Shown here: piece by piece, positions 1 through 8,278 of the stretch
Position numbering within the stretch: the stretch's first letter is position 1
Layout of the letters: every line of letters begins with the position of its first letter
Assembly: GCA_002722565.1 (NCBI GenBank)
Contig: PBMG01000001.1
Location: forward strand, 1 to 64,000
Source: Acidimicrobiaceae bacterium
Lineage (GTDB): Bacteria; Actinomycetota; Acidimicrobiia; Acidimicrobiales; Poriferisodalaceae
Direction of reading: 5' to 3'
DNA length: 64,000 bases
Position numbers and translations under genes: made by a program
Notes under the pieces: generated by a model
The model's input: the letters and a program-made list of their open reading frames with translations, nothing else
The model's database searches: none
What the model was told of the DNA's origin: nothing

Positions 1-121
1 ATGAGATCTCCCACTGGATAACCAGGTAAGGCCCGTGGCAGACCACCACGTTGATAGGCCGGATGTGTAAGCACGGTGACGTGTTCAGCAGACCGGTACT
101 AATCGGCCGAGGGCTTGGGCT
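1..121 (+). rRNA. rrl: 23S ribosomal RNA, 3' end only
   Basis: The first ~120 bases match the conserved 3' end of bacterial 23S rRNA: the GTTGATAGGCCGG stretch, the GTGTAAGCAC segment and the terminal GACCGGTACTAATCGGCCGAG. The gene starts upstream of the window. The exact 3' end is set by analogy with E. coli and could be off by several bases. A small hairpin (CTCGA/TCGAG, about 120-138) follows in the 23S-5S spacer. The spacer to the 5S gene is ~150 bases and holds no tRNA. Confidence 0.95.
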
Positions 122-270
122 CGATACTCAGTTTCGAGGAAACAAATACCTTCTTTGGAGAAGGATCGTGCATCGCTATGGAGTGCTCAGGGGCAGACGT
201 CCCTCGCACCTGTCGACTCTGATGGAGTTGACTCAAGAACGTGCTTTGTCATTGCAAAGCGCAACATATT

Positions 271-387
271 TCTGGTGGTTATGGCGACAGGGCAACACCC
301 GTTCCCTTTCCGAACACGGAAGTTAAGCCTGTCAGCGCCGATGGTACTTGGGGGAAGACCCCCTGGGAGAGTAGGTCGCCGCCAGAA
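271..387 (+). rRNA. rrf: 5S ribosomal RNA
   Basis: About 117 bases with the usual 5S landmarks: a TCTGGTGG 5' end that pairs with CCGCCAGA at the 3' end, the CCGTTCCCTTTCCGAACACG loop region, GAAGTTAAGCC, and GGGAGAGTAGGTCGCCGCCA. It lies ~150 bases after the 23S end, as in a normal 16S-23S-5S operon. Ends are placed from the terminal pairing and could shift by 1-2 bases. Confidence 0.95.
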
Positions 388-396
388 TTTTCTTAA

Positions 397-456
397 GAAG
401 GGCCTCGTTGGTCCGACACGTCACTTGTTGATGTGATCGGTTCGGCGGGGCCCTTC
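397..456 (+). terminator. Long hairpin after 5S rRNA, likely rrn terminator
   Basis: GAAGGGCC at 397-404 pairs perfectly with GGCCCTTC at 449-456. Inside it CCGA (413-416) can pair with TCGG (437-440), and TCAC (421-424) with GTGA (433-436), giving one long interrupted stem. It starts about 10 bases after the 5S end, the expected place for an rRNA operon terminator. There is no strong T-run after it, so it may also act in RNA processing. Confidence 0.6.
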
Positions 457-526
457 GATTTCACCGCCTATCCGATACCGCCAAGCTGGCCCTGTCGGTG
501 ACGTTAGACCCGTAGCATGGAGATCT

Positions 527-1540
527 GTGAATAATCGAAATGGGCGCGGCAACGGCGCTGGACGAAGAGACCCTAAACGCGACACTGGCAACAAGGGTCG
601 CGCTAGCGGCGGCCCTTCGGGTCGACCCGGCGACCGCAATCGAGGACCTGGACGCGCGGCGCCCAAGAGAAGCACTGAACAGCCGACACGCGGCCCAGGA
701 GTGGAAAAGCCTGAGCGTTATTTTGGTGACCAGGCAAGAGGGTCCAAATGGGGAGGCGTTGCCCGGCGAGGAGCACACAATGCCAGTATCGATCCAGGTG
801 GTCCTCGGCCAGTAGCTGATGACATTGGTCCGCCTCCAGCGCGAGATGACGATAAGTGGGAACGACAAGACAAAAAGTCCGGACAGAAAAGTTCTCGACG
901 AAACAAACCTTCAGTTGCCGTAATTGAATTAGACGCAGCTCACACCCAAAACCTGCCCAAGGTGGAACGCGATCGATTGCTGCGAAGAGTTGCTGAAGCG
1001 GGTGAGCACTTTCTATCTGACCGCTTCGGAGAGGTCGATGACCTCCTACGACCGATGATCAAAAAATATCCCCAAATCCCTGAACTGCATGAACTCTACG
1101 GTCTGACCCTCTATCGCCTTGGAAGATGGAGCGACGCCCTAGAACGACTTCAACACTTTGCTGATGTGACTGGCGATATCAATCAATACCCAGTTATGGC
1201 GGATTGTTACCGTGCCCTGGGAGAGGTCAAGTTGGTTCGAAAGTTATGGGATGACCTGAGGGCAGCCGGACCCGAAGCAGCGATTATGACAGAAGGCCGG
1301 ATAGTGATGGCAGGAGCTATGGCGGACATTGGAGATGTTGCTGGCGGGATAAGACTCCTCGAACAAGGGCCGCTCAAACCTAAAAAGCCTCGCGATCATC
1401 ATGTGAGACTTTGGTATGCGTTAGCGGCCCTGTACGAAAGCGCTGGTGACCATCAGCGCGCCCGGCGTGGTTTCGAGCGAATCGAACAGGTTGAACCGGG
1501 ATATGCCGACGTTTCCGATCGATTGGATTCGCTGTCGTAA
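527..1540 (+). CDS. TPR-repeat protein with disordered basic N-terminus
   Basis: A 337-residue protein starting at GTG. Residues 1 to ~135 are low-complexity and rich in Arg, Gly, Pro and Lys, so probably disordered and perhaps nucleic-acid binding (inference). From about residue 150 to the end there are helical repeats of tetratricopeptide type, for example the segments around LYGLTLYRLGRW and YALAALYESAGD. TPR repeats are protein-protein adaptors. A TPR protein (Rv1691) sits in the same place in mycobacteria, two to three genes before tlyA, which supports orthology. No catalytic residues are recognisable and no function can be assigned. Confidence 0.85.
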   Translation: MNNRNGRGNGAGRRDPKRDTGNKGRASGGPSGRPGDRNRGPGRAAPKRSTEQPTRGPGVEKPERYFGDQARGSKWGGVARRGAHNASIDPGGPRPVADDIGPPPARDDDKWERQDKKSGQKSSRRNKPSVAVIELDAAHTQNLPKVERDRLLRRVAEAGEHFLSDRFGEVDDLLRPMIKKYPQIPELHELYGLTLYRLGRWSDALERLQHFADVTGDINQYPVMADCYRALGEVKLVRKLWDDLRAAGPEAAIMTEGRIVMAGAMADIGDVAGGIRLLEQGPLKPKKPRDHHVRLWYALAALYESAGDHQRARRGFERIEQVEPGYADVSDRLDSLS

Positions 1541-1668
1541 ACGTCCTTTAGTAGAACTTCAAAATCTAAAGCTTGCCTCAACCTTTTCAAGGCGCACCGC
1601 GGCTACGATTTACCTCGGCCCGAATACCCCGATATGACCTACTTATTGCCTACCTAAGGAGTCGTGCC

Positions 1669-2727
1669 GTGAGCCTCGACATCGAAGGTTTACTCGGAGA
1701 TAAGGCGACTTATCTTCTTGAACATAAATGCGAGACGATTTCCCAGGATTTACTCACCCTTCCTGGTCCTGATTTCGTCACTGATGTGTTGTCTGCTACC
1801 GATCGGTCACCTCAGGTGATGAGAAATATGCAGGCACTGTTGAGTAGTGGCAGGCTTGCCAATTCTGGATTTGTATCGATCCTGCCTGTCGACCAAGGCA
1901 TAGAACACTCAGCCGCCGCATCCTTTGCGCCCAATCCCATCTATTTTGACCCGGCCAACATCGTGGAGCTAGCCATCGAGGGCGGATGCAACGCGGTGGC
2001 CACTACGTTCGGCGTATTGGGCGCCGTTAGCCGAAAGTACGCGCACCGGATCCCGTTCATCGTTAAGTTAAACCACAACGAACTACTAACTTACCCGGCA
2101 ACATACGACCAAATAATGTTCGGTTCCGTAGACCAAGCACATGAGCTGGGAGCAGCTGGAGTAGGCGCCACTATTTACTTTGGAAGTGAAGAAAGTGGTC
2201 GACAAATTCAAGAAACTGCTGAGGCTTTCGAGAGAGCACACCAGCTAGGCATGTTCACCGTTCTGTGGTGCTACTTGCGCAACAGCGGTATAGATACCGA
2301 AGATCAAGATAATCATGTGGCTGCTGATGCCACCGCCCAAGCGAATCACATTGGCGTCACGATAGAAGCTGACATAATTAAGCAGAAGTTGCCCGAAACC
2401 AATGGAGCTTTCAACCTCATAAAGGGCTTCGGAAAAACCCATGCCGACGTTTATGACAAGCTGACCTCGGACCACCCGATTGACCTTTGTCGGTGGCAAG
2501 TAGCCAACTGTTACATGGGAAGAATCGGGCTGATCAATAGTGGGGGCGCTAGTTCCGGAGCGACCGATATGGCCGAAGCGGTCATGACTGCAGTGGTCAA
2601 TAAACGAGCCGGCGGCCTTGGATTGATCTCTGGGCGCAAGGCCTTTCAGAGGCCCATGCAAGAAGGTGTCGATCTCTTAAACGCCATTCAAGATGTGTAC
2701 CTCAATGAATCAATTACCGTCGCCTGA
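1669..2727 (+). CDS. fbaB: Class I fructose-bisphosphate aldolase (FbaB/DhnA type)
   Basis: A 352-residue Schiff-base aldolase that interconverts fructose 1,6-bisphosphate with glyceraldehyde 3-phosphate and dihydroxyacetone phosphate. It aligns end to end with my recollection of E. coli Fba[45 protein letters not shown] (with the likely Schiff-base Lys), [14 protein letters not shown] and INKRAGG-type segments. GTG at 1669 is chosen because AAGGAG lies just upstream and it matches the family start. A longer in-frame reading back to 1573 lacks family similarity. No zinc-dependent class II aldolase is visible in the window. This type is often linked to gluconeogenesis. Confidence 0.96.
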   Translation: MSLDIEGLLGDKATYLLEHKCETISQDLLTLPGPDFVTDVLSATDRSPQVMRNMQALLSSGRLANSGFVSILPVDQGIEHSAAASFAPNPIYFDPANIVELAIEGGCNAVATTFGVLGAVSRKYAHRIPFIVKLNHNELLTYPATYDQIMFGSVDQAHELGAAGVGATIYFGSEESGRQIQETAEAFERAHQLGMFTVLWCYLRNSGIDTEDQDNHVAADATAQANHIGVTIEADIIKQKLPETNGAFNLIKGFGKTHADVYDKLTSDHPIDLCRWQVANCYMGRIGLINSGGASSGATDMAEAVMTAVVNKRAGGLGLISGRKAFQRPMQEGVDLLNAIQDVYLNESITVA

Positions 2728-2778
2728 GCTTACGATATGAAGTACCTGGTTTTTGGCGAGTATTTAACGCGTGGTGGG

Positions 2779-2784
2779 TATAAA
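2779..2784 (+). promoter_or_regulatory. Possible -10 element for korAB
   Basis: TATAAA at 2779-2784 lies ~40 bases before the korA GTG, in a 95-base gap after fbaB. No convincing -35 sits at 16-18 bases; TTGGCG is about 20 bases upstream, which is long. A clear ribosome-binding site, GGGAGGG, follows at about 2813-2819. The call rests only on similarity to the sigma-70 -10 consensus. Confidence 0.35.
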
Positions 2785-2822
2785 GTTCGATTTCGGACGA
2801 CCAGCATCCTCTGGGAGGGTCA

Positions 2823-4694
2823 GTGACCGACACAGCACCTCGAGAACTACCTCTTCAAGAGCTTGATGAGGTAATTATTCGGTTCGCCGGCGACTCCGGC
2901 GACGGCATGCAATTGACTGGTGACCAGTTCACCAGCATTTCGGCTGCCCTTGGCAACGACCTTGCGACTTTGCCAGAGTTCCCCGCTGAGATTCGAGCCC
3001 CACAAGGGACACTCGCAGGCGTTTCAGCTTTCCAGGTCCGTATTTCTGATTTTGCTATTACGACGCCGGGTGATGCCCCGACTGTCCTAGTCGCGATGAA
3101 TCCGGCGGCGCTCAAAGCCCAATTGCCCAACTTGGTGCAAGGCGGGGCCATCATTATTAACACCGATGCCTTCAGCGAGAAGAACCTCGAGAAGGCCGGA
3201 TATGAAAGCAATCCGCTAGAAGACGGAAGTCTGGATGGGTACAGAAGTTACCCGGTTCCAATGAGTCAGATCACCAGGGACGCCGTTGCCGAACATGGAG
3301 TAAAGCCCCGTGACGCAGAACGTTCGAAGAACTTCTTCGCTTTAGGCCTTATCTCGTGGATGTACACGCGGCCTGTTGAACCGACCATGGAGTTCATTGG
3401 CACCAAGTTCCGGGGGAAAGAGTTAGTCATTAAAGCCAACGAGGCGGCTTTCCACGCTGGCTACAATTTTGGCGAGACAGCGGAGCTTTTCGAATCGCAT
3501 TACGAGATCAAACCCGCTGAATTACCAAAAGGCGAGTACACCAACGTCAATGGAAATACGGCTATAGCCTGGGGCTGCGCAGCGGCTGGCCAATTAGCCC
3601 GTCTCCCGGTGTTTCTTGGTTCTTACCCAATCACGCCAGCCTCAGACATACTCCATGATTTATCGGAACTAAAGCACTTCGGTGTGAGAACTTTCCAAGC
3701 CGAAGATGAGATAGCCGCCGCGGCCTCGGCAGTCGGCGCAGCTTTTGGTGGAGCTCTTGCCTTTACGACGACCTCCGGACCAGGCGTTGCTTTGAAGGGT
3801 GAAACGCTTGGGTTAGCAGTGAGTCTTGAACTGCCGCTGGTTGTGATTGATATCCAGAGAGGTGGGCCGTCAACCGGGTTACCGACAAAGCCGGAGCAGG
3901 CTGACCTGCTGATGGCGATGTACGGGCGTCATTCTGAATCGCCGATGCCCATCGTGGCTCCAAAAAGTCCGGCAGATTGCTTTAACGCTGCGATAGAGGC
4001 CTGCCGCATAGCTTTGCGTTACCGGACACCAGTGATGCTTCTGAGCGATGGTTACCTAGCTACAAGTTCTGAGCCTTGGTTGTTGCCAGACATCGATTCG
4101 TTACCTGACATAGGCGTTGACTTCCACACTGGCTTTAACGGAACTAATGAAGATGGTGATGGGATCTTCTTGCCATACTTGCGAGACAGCGAAACATTGG
4201 CACGTCCATGGGCGATACCAGGAACTCCTGACCTCATGCATCGCATAGGTGGCATAGAAAAAGAGGATGAGTCTGGAAACATCAGCTATGACCCTGCGAA
4301 TCACCAAAAGATGATTGATCTTCGAGCAGCCAAAATCGAAGGTATAGACGTGCCTGACGTCGAGGTCGCAGGAGATCCAGATGCGGACTTCTGCATGTTG
4401 GGATGGGGCTCGACGTGGGGAGCGATAGATGCTGCAGTGGATCGACTTCAAGCAGCCGGCAAGAAAGTAGCGCATGTCCATCTCACCCATTTGAACCCGT
4501 TCCCGAAAAACTTGGGAGAAGTTCTTTCCAAATTCGAGACGGTAATTTGCCCCGAAATGAATGCAGGGCAACTGGTTGACTTAGTCAGGGCCAAGTACCT
4601 ACTAGATGTCAAACCAGTCAACAAAATGAACGGTGTTCCCTTCACGACTGCCGAAATAGAATCGGCGGCGCTCCAAGCGATCGAAGCTTCCTAA
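2823..4694 (+). CDS. korA: 2-oxoglutarate:ferredoxin oxidoreductase, fused gamma-alpha subunit
   Basis: A 623-residue subunit of the KorAB enzyme, which decarboxylates 2-oxoglutarate to succinyl-CoA and passes electrons to ferredoxin. Residues ~15-200 form the gamma domain, with the GDSGDGMQLTGDQF motif. From ~235 onward comes the alpha (pyrimidine-binding) domain with GSYPITPASD, FQAEDEIAA, TTSGPG and GGPSTGLPTKPEQ. This gamma-alpha fusion is the usual actinobacterial form (M. tuberculosis KorA). GTG start has GGGAGGG upstream. korB follows after 19 bases. KorAB gives an oxygen-tolerant alternative to, or partner of, the 2-oxoglutarate dehydrogenase complex. Confidence 0.96.
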   Translation: MTDTAPRELPLQELDEVIIRFAGDSGDGMQLTGDQFTSISAALGNDLATLPEFPAEIRAPQGTLAGVSAFQVRISDFAITTPGDAPTVLVAMNPAALKAQLPNLVQGGAIIINTDAFSEKNLEKAGYESNPLEDGSLDGYRSYPVPMSQITRDAVAEHGVKPRDAERSKNFFALGLISWMYTRPVEPTMEFIGTKFRGKELVIKANEAAFHAGYNFGETAELFESHYEIKPAELPKGEYTNVNGNTAIAWGCAAAGQLARLPVFLGSYPITPASDILHDLSELKHFGVRTFQAEDEIAAAASAVGAAFGGALAFTTTSGPGVALKGETLGLAVSLELPLVVIDIQRGGPSTGLPTKPEQADLLMAMYGRHSESPMPIVAPKSPADCFNAAIEACRIALRYRTPVMLLSDGYLATSSEPWLLPDIDSLPDIGVDFHTGFNGTNEDGDGIFLPYLRDSETLARPWAIPGTPDLMHRIGGIEKEDESGNISYDPANHQKMIDLRAAKIEGIDVPDVEVAGDPDADFCMLGWGSTWGAIDAAVDRLQAAGKKVAHVHLTHLNPFPKNLGEVLSKFETVICPEMNAGQLVDLVRAKYLLDVKPVNKMNGVPFTTAEIESAALQAIEAS

Positions 4695-4713
4695 AGGACC
4701 ATAGGTAATAACT

Positions 4714-5727
4714 ATGACTGATACCTCTACGCGTACAGAACCGGCCGATTGGGCAACTGACCAAGAAGTTCGTTGGTGTCCAGGGTGCGGTGACTATTCC
4801 ATCTTGACTGCTATGCGAATGCTGATGCCTGAATTGGAAGTCGATCGTGAGAATACGGTCTTCGTTTCTGGAATTGGTTGCGCCGCTCGCTTTCCCTACT
4901 ACATGAACACCTACGGGATGCACGGTATTCATGGACGAGCGCCGGCTATCGCCACAGGCCTTGCCATGGCGCGTCCTGATCTAGATGTGTGGGTCATTGG
5001 CGGTGATGGCGACATGATGTCCATTGGCGGAAATCATCTCATCCATGCTTTGCGAAGAAATGTGAATTTGAACATTCTGTTGTTTAACAACATGATTTAC
5101 GGCTTGACAAAGGGCCAGTTCTCGCCAACTAGTGAGGTTGGCAAGGTTACGAAGAGTTCACCGATGGGTTCTCTGGATTCACCATTTAATCCGATGTCGG
5201 TGGCGTTGGGTGCTGAAGCTTCATTCGTGGCGCGCACGCACGATATGGATCGCCAGCACATGATGGAGATGTTCCGTCGGGCCCACGACCACAAGGGCGC
5301 TTCAATCGTAGAGGTCTTTCAAAACTGCAACGTTTTCAATGATGGAGCATGGGAGGGCATAACAAAGAAGGGGAACCGCGACAGCAACTTAATTTCGCTG
5401 GAGCATGGCAAACCGGTCAAGTTTGGTGCCGATGGTGAGTTTGGCGTAGTCATTGATAATGGAACCGCCAAGGTAGTTTCCGTAGCGGATGTAGGTGAGA
5501 GCGCTCTTTTGGTGCATGACGAGACTAAACCTGACCCGTCAACCGCATTTATGTTGAGTCGCCTATCTCGAGGCCCCTTTGAACCGACACCAATTGGCGT
5601 TTTTCGGGCAGTGGAGAGAATCGAATACGCTACATCCTCCACAGCCCAGCTTGCTATGGCGCAGAACGACAAAGGCGCAGGGGACCTATCCTCTTTGCTT
5701 AGGTCTCGCGGCACCTGGCAGGTCTGA
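4714..5727 (+). CDS. korB: 2-oxoglutarate:ferredoxin oxidoreductase beta subunit
   Basis: The 337-residue thiamine-diphosphate-binding beta subunit of KorAB. Visible motifs are WCPGCGDYS near residue 22, the FVSGIGCAARFPYY segment, and the ThDP/Mg motif GGDGDMMSIGG followed by LLFNNMIYGLTKGQFSPTS. Together with korA it makes the full enzyme, oxidising 2-oxoglutarate with ferredoxin as acceptor in the cytoplasm. Its TGA stop overlaps the proposed CTG start of the next gene, a HAD phosphatase, which suggests translational coupling. Confidence 0.96.
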   Translation: MTDTSTRTEPADWATDQEVRWCPGCGDYSILTAMRMLMPELEVDRENTVFVSGIGCAARFPYYMNTYGMHGIHGRAPAIATGLAMARPDLDVWVIGGDGDMMSIGGNHLIHALRRNVNLNILLFNNMIYGLTKGQFSPTSEVGKVTKSSPMGSLDSPFNPMSVALGAEASFVARTHDMDRQHMMEMFRRAHDHKGASIVEVFQNCNVFNDGAWEGITKKGNRDSNLISLEHGKPVKFGADGEFGVVIDNGTAKVVSVADVGESALLVHDETKPDPSTAFMLSRLSRGPFEPTPIGVFRAVERIEYATSSTAQLAMAQNDKGAGDLSSLLRSRGTWQV

Positions 5728-6521
5728 GTAAAATCGCCTGGATCCTGGATCTCGACGGAGTCGTTTGGTTAGCAGACCGGCCGATTGATGGAGCTGCTCA
5801 AGCTATAGAACAACTTGACGTAGCAGGACATCAAATCCTGTTTGTGACGAACTTTTCTGCTCTCACCAAGCGACAAGCTGAAAATAAACTCGAATCGTGC
5901 GGCATAGACGCGCGAGATCGTGTTCTTACGTCTGCAATGGCCGCTGCATCGTTAGTTAGCTCAGGTGAACGGGTACTGGTTTGCGCTGGGGAAGGCGTTG
6001 TGGAAGCGGTTGAAGAGCGCGGAGCGTTGCCTCTCGACCCGGAAGACGAAATGGTCTCTAATGGTCCTGTTGATGCTGTCGTCGTTGGCTTTCATCGCGA
6101 ATTCAATTTCCATCGACTAGCGGCGGCGGCTAACGCCCTTCACGGTGGAGCGCGCCTAATCTCAACCAATAATGATCCCACATACCCGACACCCGGAGGG
6201 TTGCTACCCGGCAACGGCTCCTTAACTGCAGCAGTCGCAGTCGCAGGAAAAACAGAAGCGGCGATCGCGGGAAAGCCCCATGGCCCGATAGCGGATCTAG
6301 CCCTCAAGTGGTTAGGGCTCGAACGTAATAGTCCGGGGAACATAGTTGTCGGAGATCTCCCCGCGACAGATGGATTATTAGCCGCTGAACTAGGGTTCGA
6401 TTTTGGGTTAGTCCTCTCGGGCGTTACTTCTGCTGAAGATTCAACGAGATGTAAACCAAAACCTGACTTCATCGCTGATGACCTGCGCGCCCTAGTCGAA
6501 GTGGTCTTGAATCCGCAGTAG
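5724..6521 (+). CDS. HAD-family phosphatase (NagD-like) with a non-standard start codon
   Basis: A HAD-superfamily hydrolase of about 265 residues; substrate unknown, probably a small phosphorylated metabolite (the NagD/phosphoglycolate phosphatase type). HAD motif I, ILDLDGVVW with nucleophile Asp9 and Asp11, is encoded at about 5742-5768. This frame has a stop at 5700-5702 and no ATG, GTG or TTG between that stop and motif I. The first standard codon is GTG 5844, which would remove the catalytic motif. CTG 5724, overlapping the korB stop as CTGA, is the best candidate; ATC 5733 is another. Motif II is near VTNFSA, and the last motif is GDLPATDG. Rv1692 holds the same place before tlyA in mycobacteria. 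A sequencing error cannot be excluded. Confidence 0.85.
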   Translation: MSKIAWILDLDGVVWLADRPIDGAAQAIEQLDVAGHQILFVTNFSALTKRQAENKLESCGIDARDRVLTSAMAAASLVSSGERVLVCAGEGVVEAVEERGALPLDPEDEMVSNGPVDAVVVGFHREFNFHRLAAAANALHGGARLISTNNDPTYPTPGGLLPGNGSLTAAVAVAGKTEAAIAGKPHGPIADLALKWLGLERNSPGNIVVGDLPATDGLLAAELGFDFGLVLSGVTSAEDSTRCKPKPDFIADDLRALVEVVLNPQ

Positions 6522-6617
6522 CTGGCGACGCGCCGAAGTCATCCCAAATGTCACAAGCCTGCTGGTAGCTTCGACTTGTGTGCAGATGCTGACGGTAAAC
6601 CCTCCGAGACGTTCATC

Positions 6618-7424
6618 ATGACGCGACGCCGACTCGATATTGAAATGGTGCGGCGGGGTCTTGCACCCAATAGAACTAAAGCCAAAGAACTTATTGAGGC
6701 AGACGGAGTTCTGGTGAAAGGCGCCTTAGCTCGCAAGCCCGCGTCCTTAGTGGCTAATGGAGATCCCGTCGTCCTTGTCGGAAGTAAGCCTAGATTTGTG
6801 TCAAGGGGGGGAGACAAACTGGATGCAGCATTGACTGAATTTCGAATCGACCCTGCCGGGAAACGAGTAATTGATGTAGGTGCATCCACTGGAGGTTTCA
6901 CTGATTGTGTGCTGCAGCGGGGTGCCATAGAGGTTGTCTCTATCGACGTTGGGTATGGTCAGCTTGACCATGGTTTGCGCGAAAACGAGAGAGTTAAGGT
7001 TTTCGAACGCACCAATGTAAGACACATTGACGTCTCGCAAATCGGTGGCCCCGCGCCCCTTGTGGTAGCTGATCTTTCTTTCATATCGCTCAAAGTCGTG
7101 TTGCCAAGACTTGCGAGTTTGTGTGAACCGGATGGAGACCTACTTATGCTGGTAAAGCCACAGTTTGAGGCAGGTCGAGTCGAGGCGACTCGGGGTCAAG
7201 GGGTAATCAAAAACCCCGAGATCTGGCACAGAGTTCTCAAGGAAGTATCAGCGTGTGTTTCGGAAGCGAAGTTTGGGGTGATAAGTGTGATGGTCTCACC
7301 ACTTCGCGGCGCTAGCGGGAACACCGAATTCCTTGTCCATTGTCAAAACGGATCTCAGGTATCGCTAGAAGTTGCATCGATAGAGCAGGTAGTTGAAGAA
7401 GCCCGAGTTGTAGGTTCGTTATGA
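6618..7424 (+). CDS. tlyA: TlyA family rRNA 2'-O-methyltransferase
   Basis: A 268-residue TlyA, the same length as the mycobacterial enzyme, which methylates 16S C1409 and 23S C1920 and thereby gives capreomycin sensitivity. Residues ~4-60 are an S4 RNA-binding domain (RRLDIEMVRRGLA...). Next comes the FtsJ-like methyltransferase fold with SRGGDKLDAAL, the SAM-binding VIDVGASTGGFTD, ADLSFISL and LVKPQFE. ATG 6618 is chosen because the family begins right before the S4 domain; a GTG at 6576 would add 14 unrelated residues. Its end overlaps nadK by four bases (ATGA). Confidence 0.95.
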   Translation: MTRRRLDIEMVRRGLAPNRTKAKELIEADGVLVKGALARKPASLVANGDPVVLVGSKPRFVSRGGDKLDAALTEFRIDPAGKRVIDVGASTGGFTDCVLQRGAIEVVSIDVGYGQLDHGLRENERVKVFERTNVRHIDVSQIGGPAPLVVADLSFISLKVVLPRLASLCEPDGDLLMLVKPQFEAGRVEATRGQGVIKNPEIWHRVLKEVSACVSEAKFGVISVMVSPLRGASGNTEFLVHCQNGSQVSLEVASIEQVVEEARVVGSL

Positions 7425-8278
7425 GTGTCATTTGCATAATGTTGCACCCTGAACGAAACGAATCGCACGAGTTGGCAGGTGTACTCATTGATCATCTAGA
7501 GACATCTGGTCATACCGTGCGCCTCGACAAAGCGGAATCATCCATGGTCGACAGAGTGGATCTCGGATGTGTCGAAGAAGCCTTGGCAGACGGCGCTGAT
7601 CTAGCAGTCAGCATTGGCGGAGACGGAACCATGCTCCGTACCTTTGAACGAGTCGCTCAGTATGGCGTCCCCGTTCTTGGCATCAACGTGGGACACCTCG
7701 GTTATTTAACTGAATTCGAAGCGGATGAAGCCCAGACTGCTGTTGACAAAGCTTTACGCGGGGAACTCCCGGTCGAAGAGCGCCTAATGATCCAAAGTCA
7801 GATCCAAAGATCAGACGGCGGAAGCGAAGGTCCTTGGATCGGACTGAATGAGGCCGTCGTTGAGAAGAAATCCCAGGGGCACACAGTTCGCCTAGAAGTC
7901 ACAATCGACGACTCTCCATTCGCGATTTACGCTGGCGATGGTCTGATAGTTTCAACTCCGACCGGATCAACTGCATACAATCTGTCTGCTCGCGGGTCAA
8001 TCGTTGCACCCACTCACTGGTCACTCCAATTAACCCCAGTCGCGCCACACATGCTTTTTGATCGCTCATTGGTTTTGCGTCCCGACACAGAGATTCGGAT
8101 TTCGGTAATGGGAGAGCGTGAGGCGAACCTCTCTGTTGACGGGCGAAGTGTGGCGGCGTTAAGCGACGGGGATGTGATGATGACTTCGCGATCAGAGGTT
8201 ATTGCGCGGTTGGTTACCTCCGGTTCTGGAGGTTTCCAACAAGTACTGAAACAAAAGTTTGGTTTGAAGGACCGCTAA
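7421..8278 (+). CDS. nadK: NAD kinase
   Basis: A 285-residue ATP(or polyphosphate)-NAD kinase that makes NADP from NAD in the cytoplasm. The family signature GGDGT is at residues 66-70 with catalytic Asp68. It is followed by GINVGHLGYLTEF, the NEAVVEK segment, the GDGLIVSTPTGSTAYNLSARG motif and APHMLFDRSLVL near the C-terminus. The length is normal. It is coupled on both sides: ATGA with tlyA and TAATG with recN. The tlyA-nadK-recN order is the standard actinobacterial one. Confidence 0.97.
   Translation: MSVICIMLHPERNESHELAGVLIDHLETSGHTVRLDKAESSMVDRVDLGCVEEALADGADLAVSIGGDGTMLRTFERVAQYGVPVLGINVGHLGYLTEFEADEAQTAVDKALRGELPVEERLMIQSQIQRSDGGSEGPWIGLNEAVVEKKSQGHTVRLEVTIDDSPFAIYAGDGLIVSTPTGSTAYNLSARGSIVAPTHWSLQLTPVAPHMLFDRSLVLRPDTEIRISVMGEREANLSVDGRSVAALSDGDVMMTSRSEVIARLVTSGSGGFQQVLKQKFGLKDR

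Noticed and set aside
51-436. Open frames across the 23S end, spacer and 5S rRNA
   Set aside because: They lie on rRNA sequence, have no ribosome-binding site and no protein-like conservation.
540-815. Alternative frame inside the TPR gene
   Set aside because: It is an overlapping shadow of the Arg/Gly-rich N-terminal region, without a ribosome-binding site.
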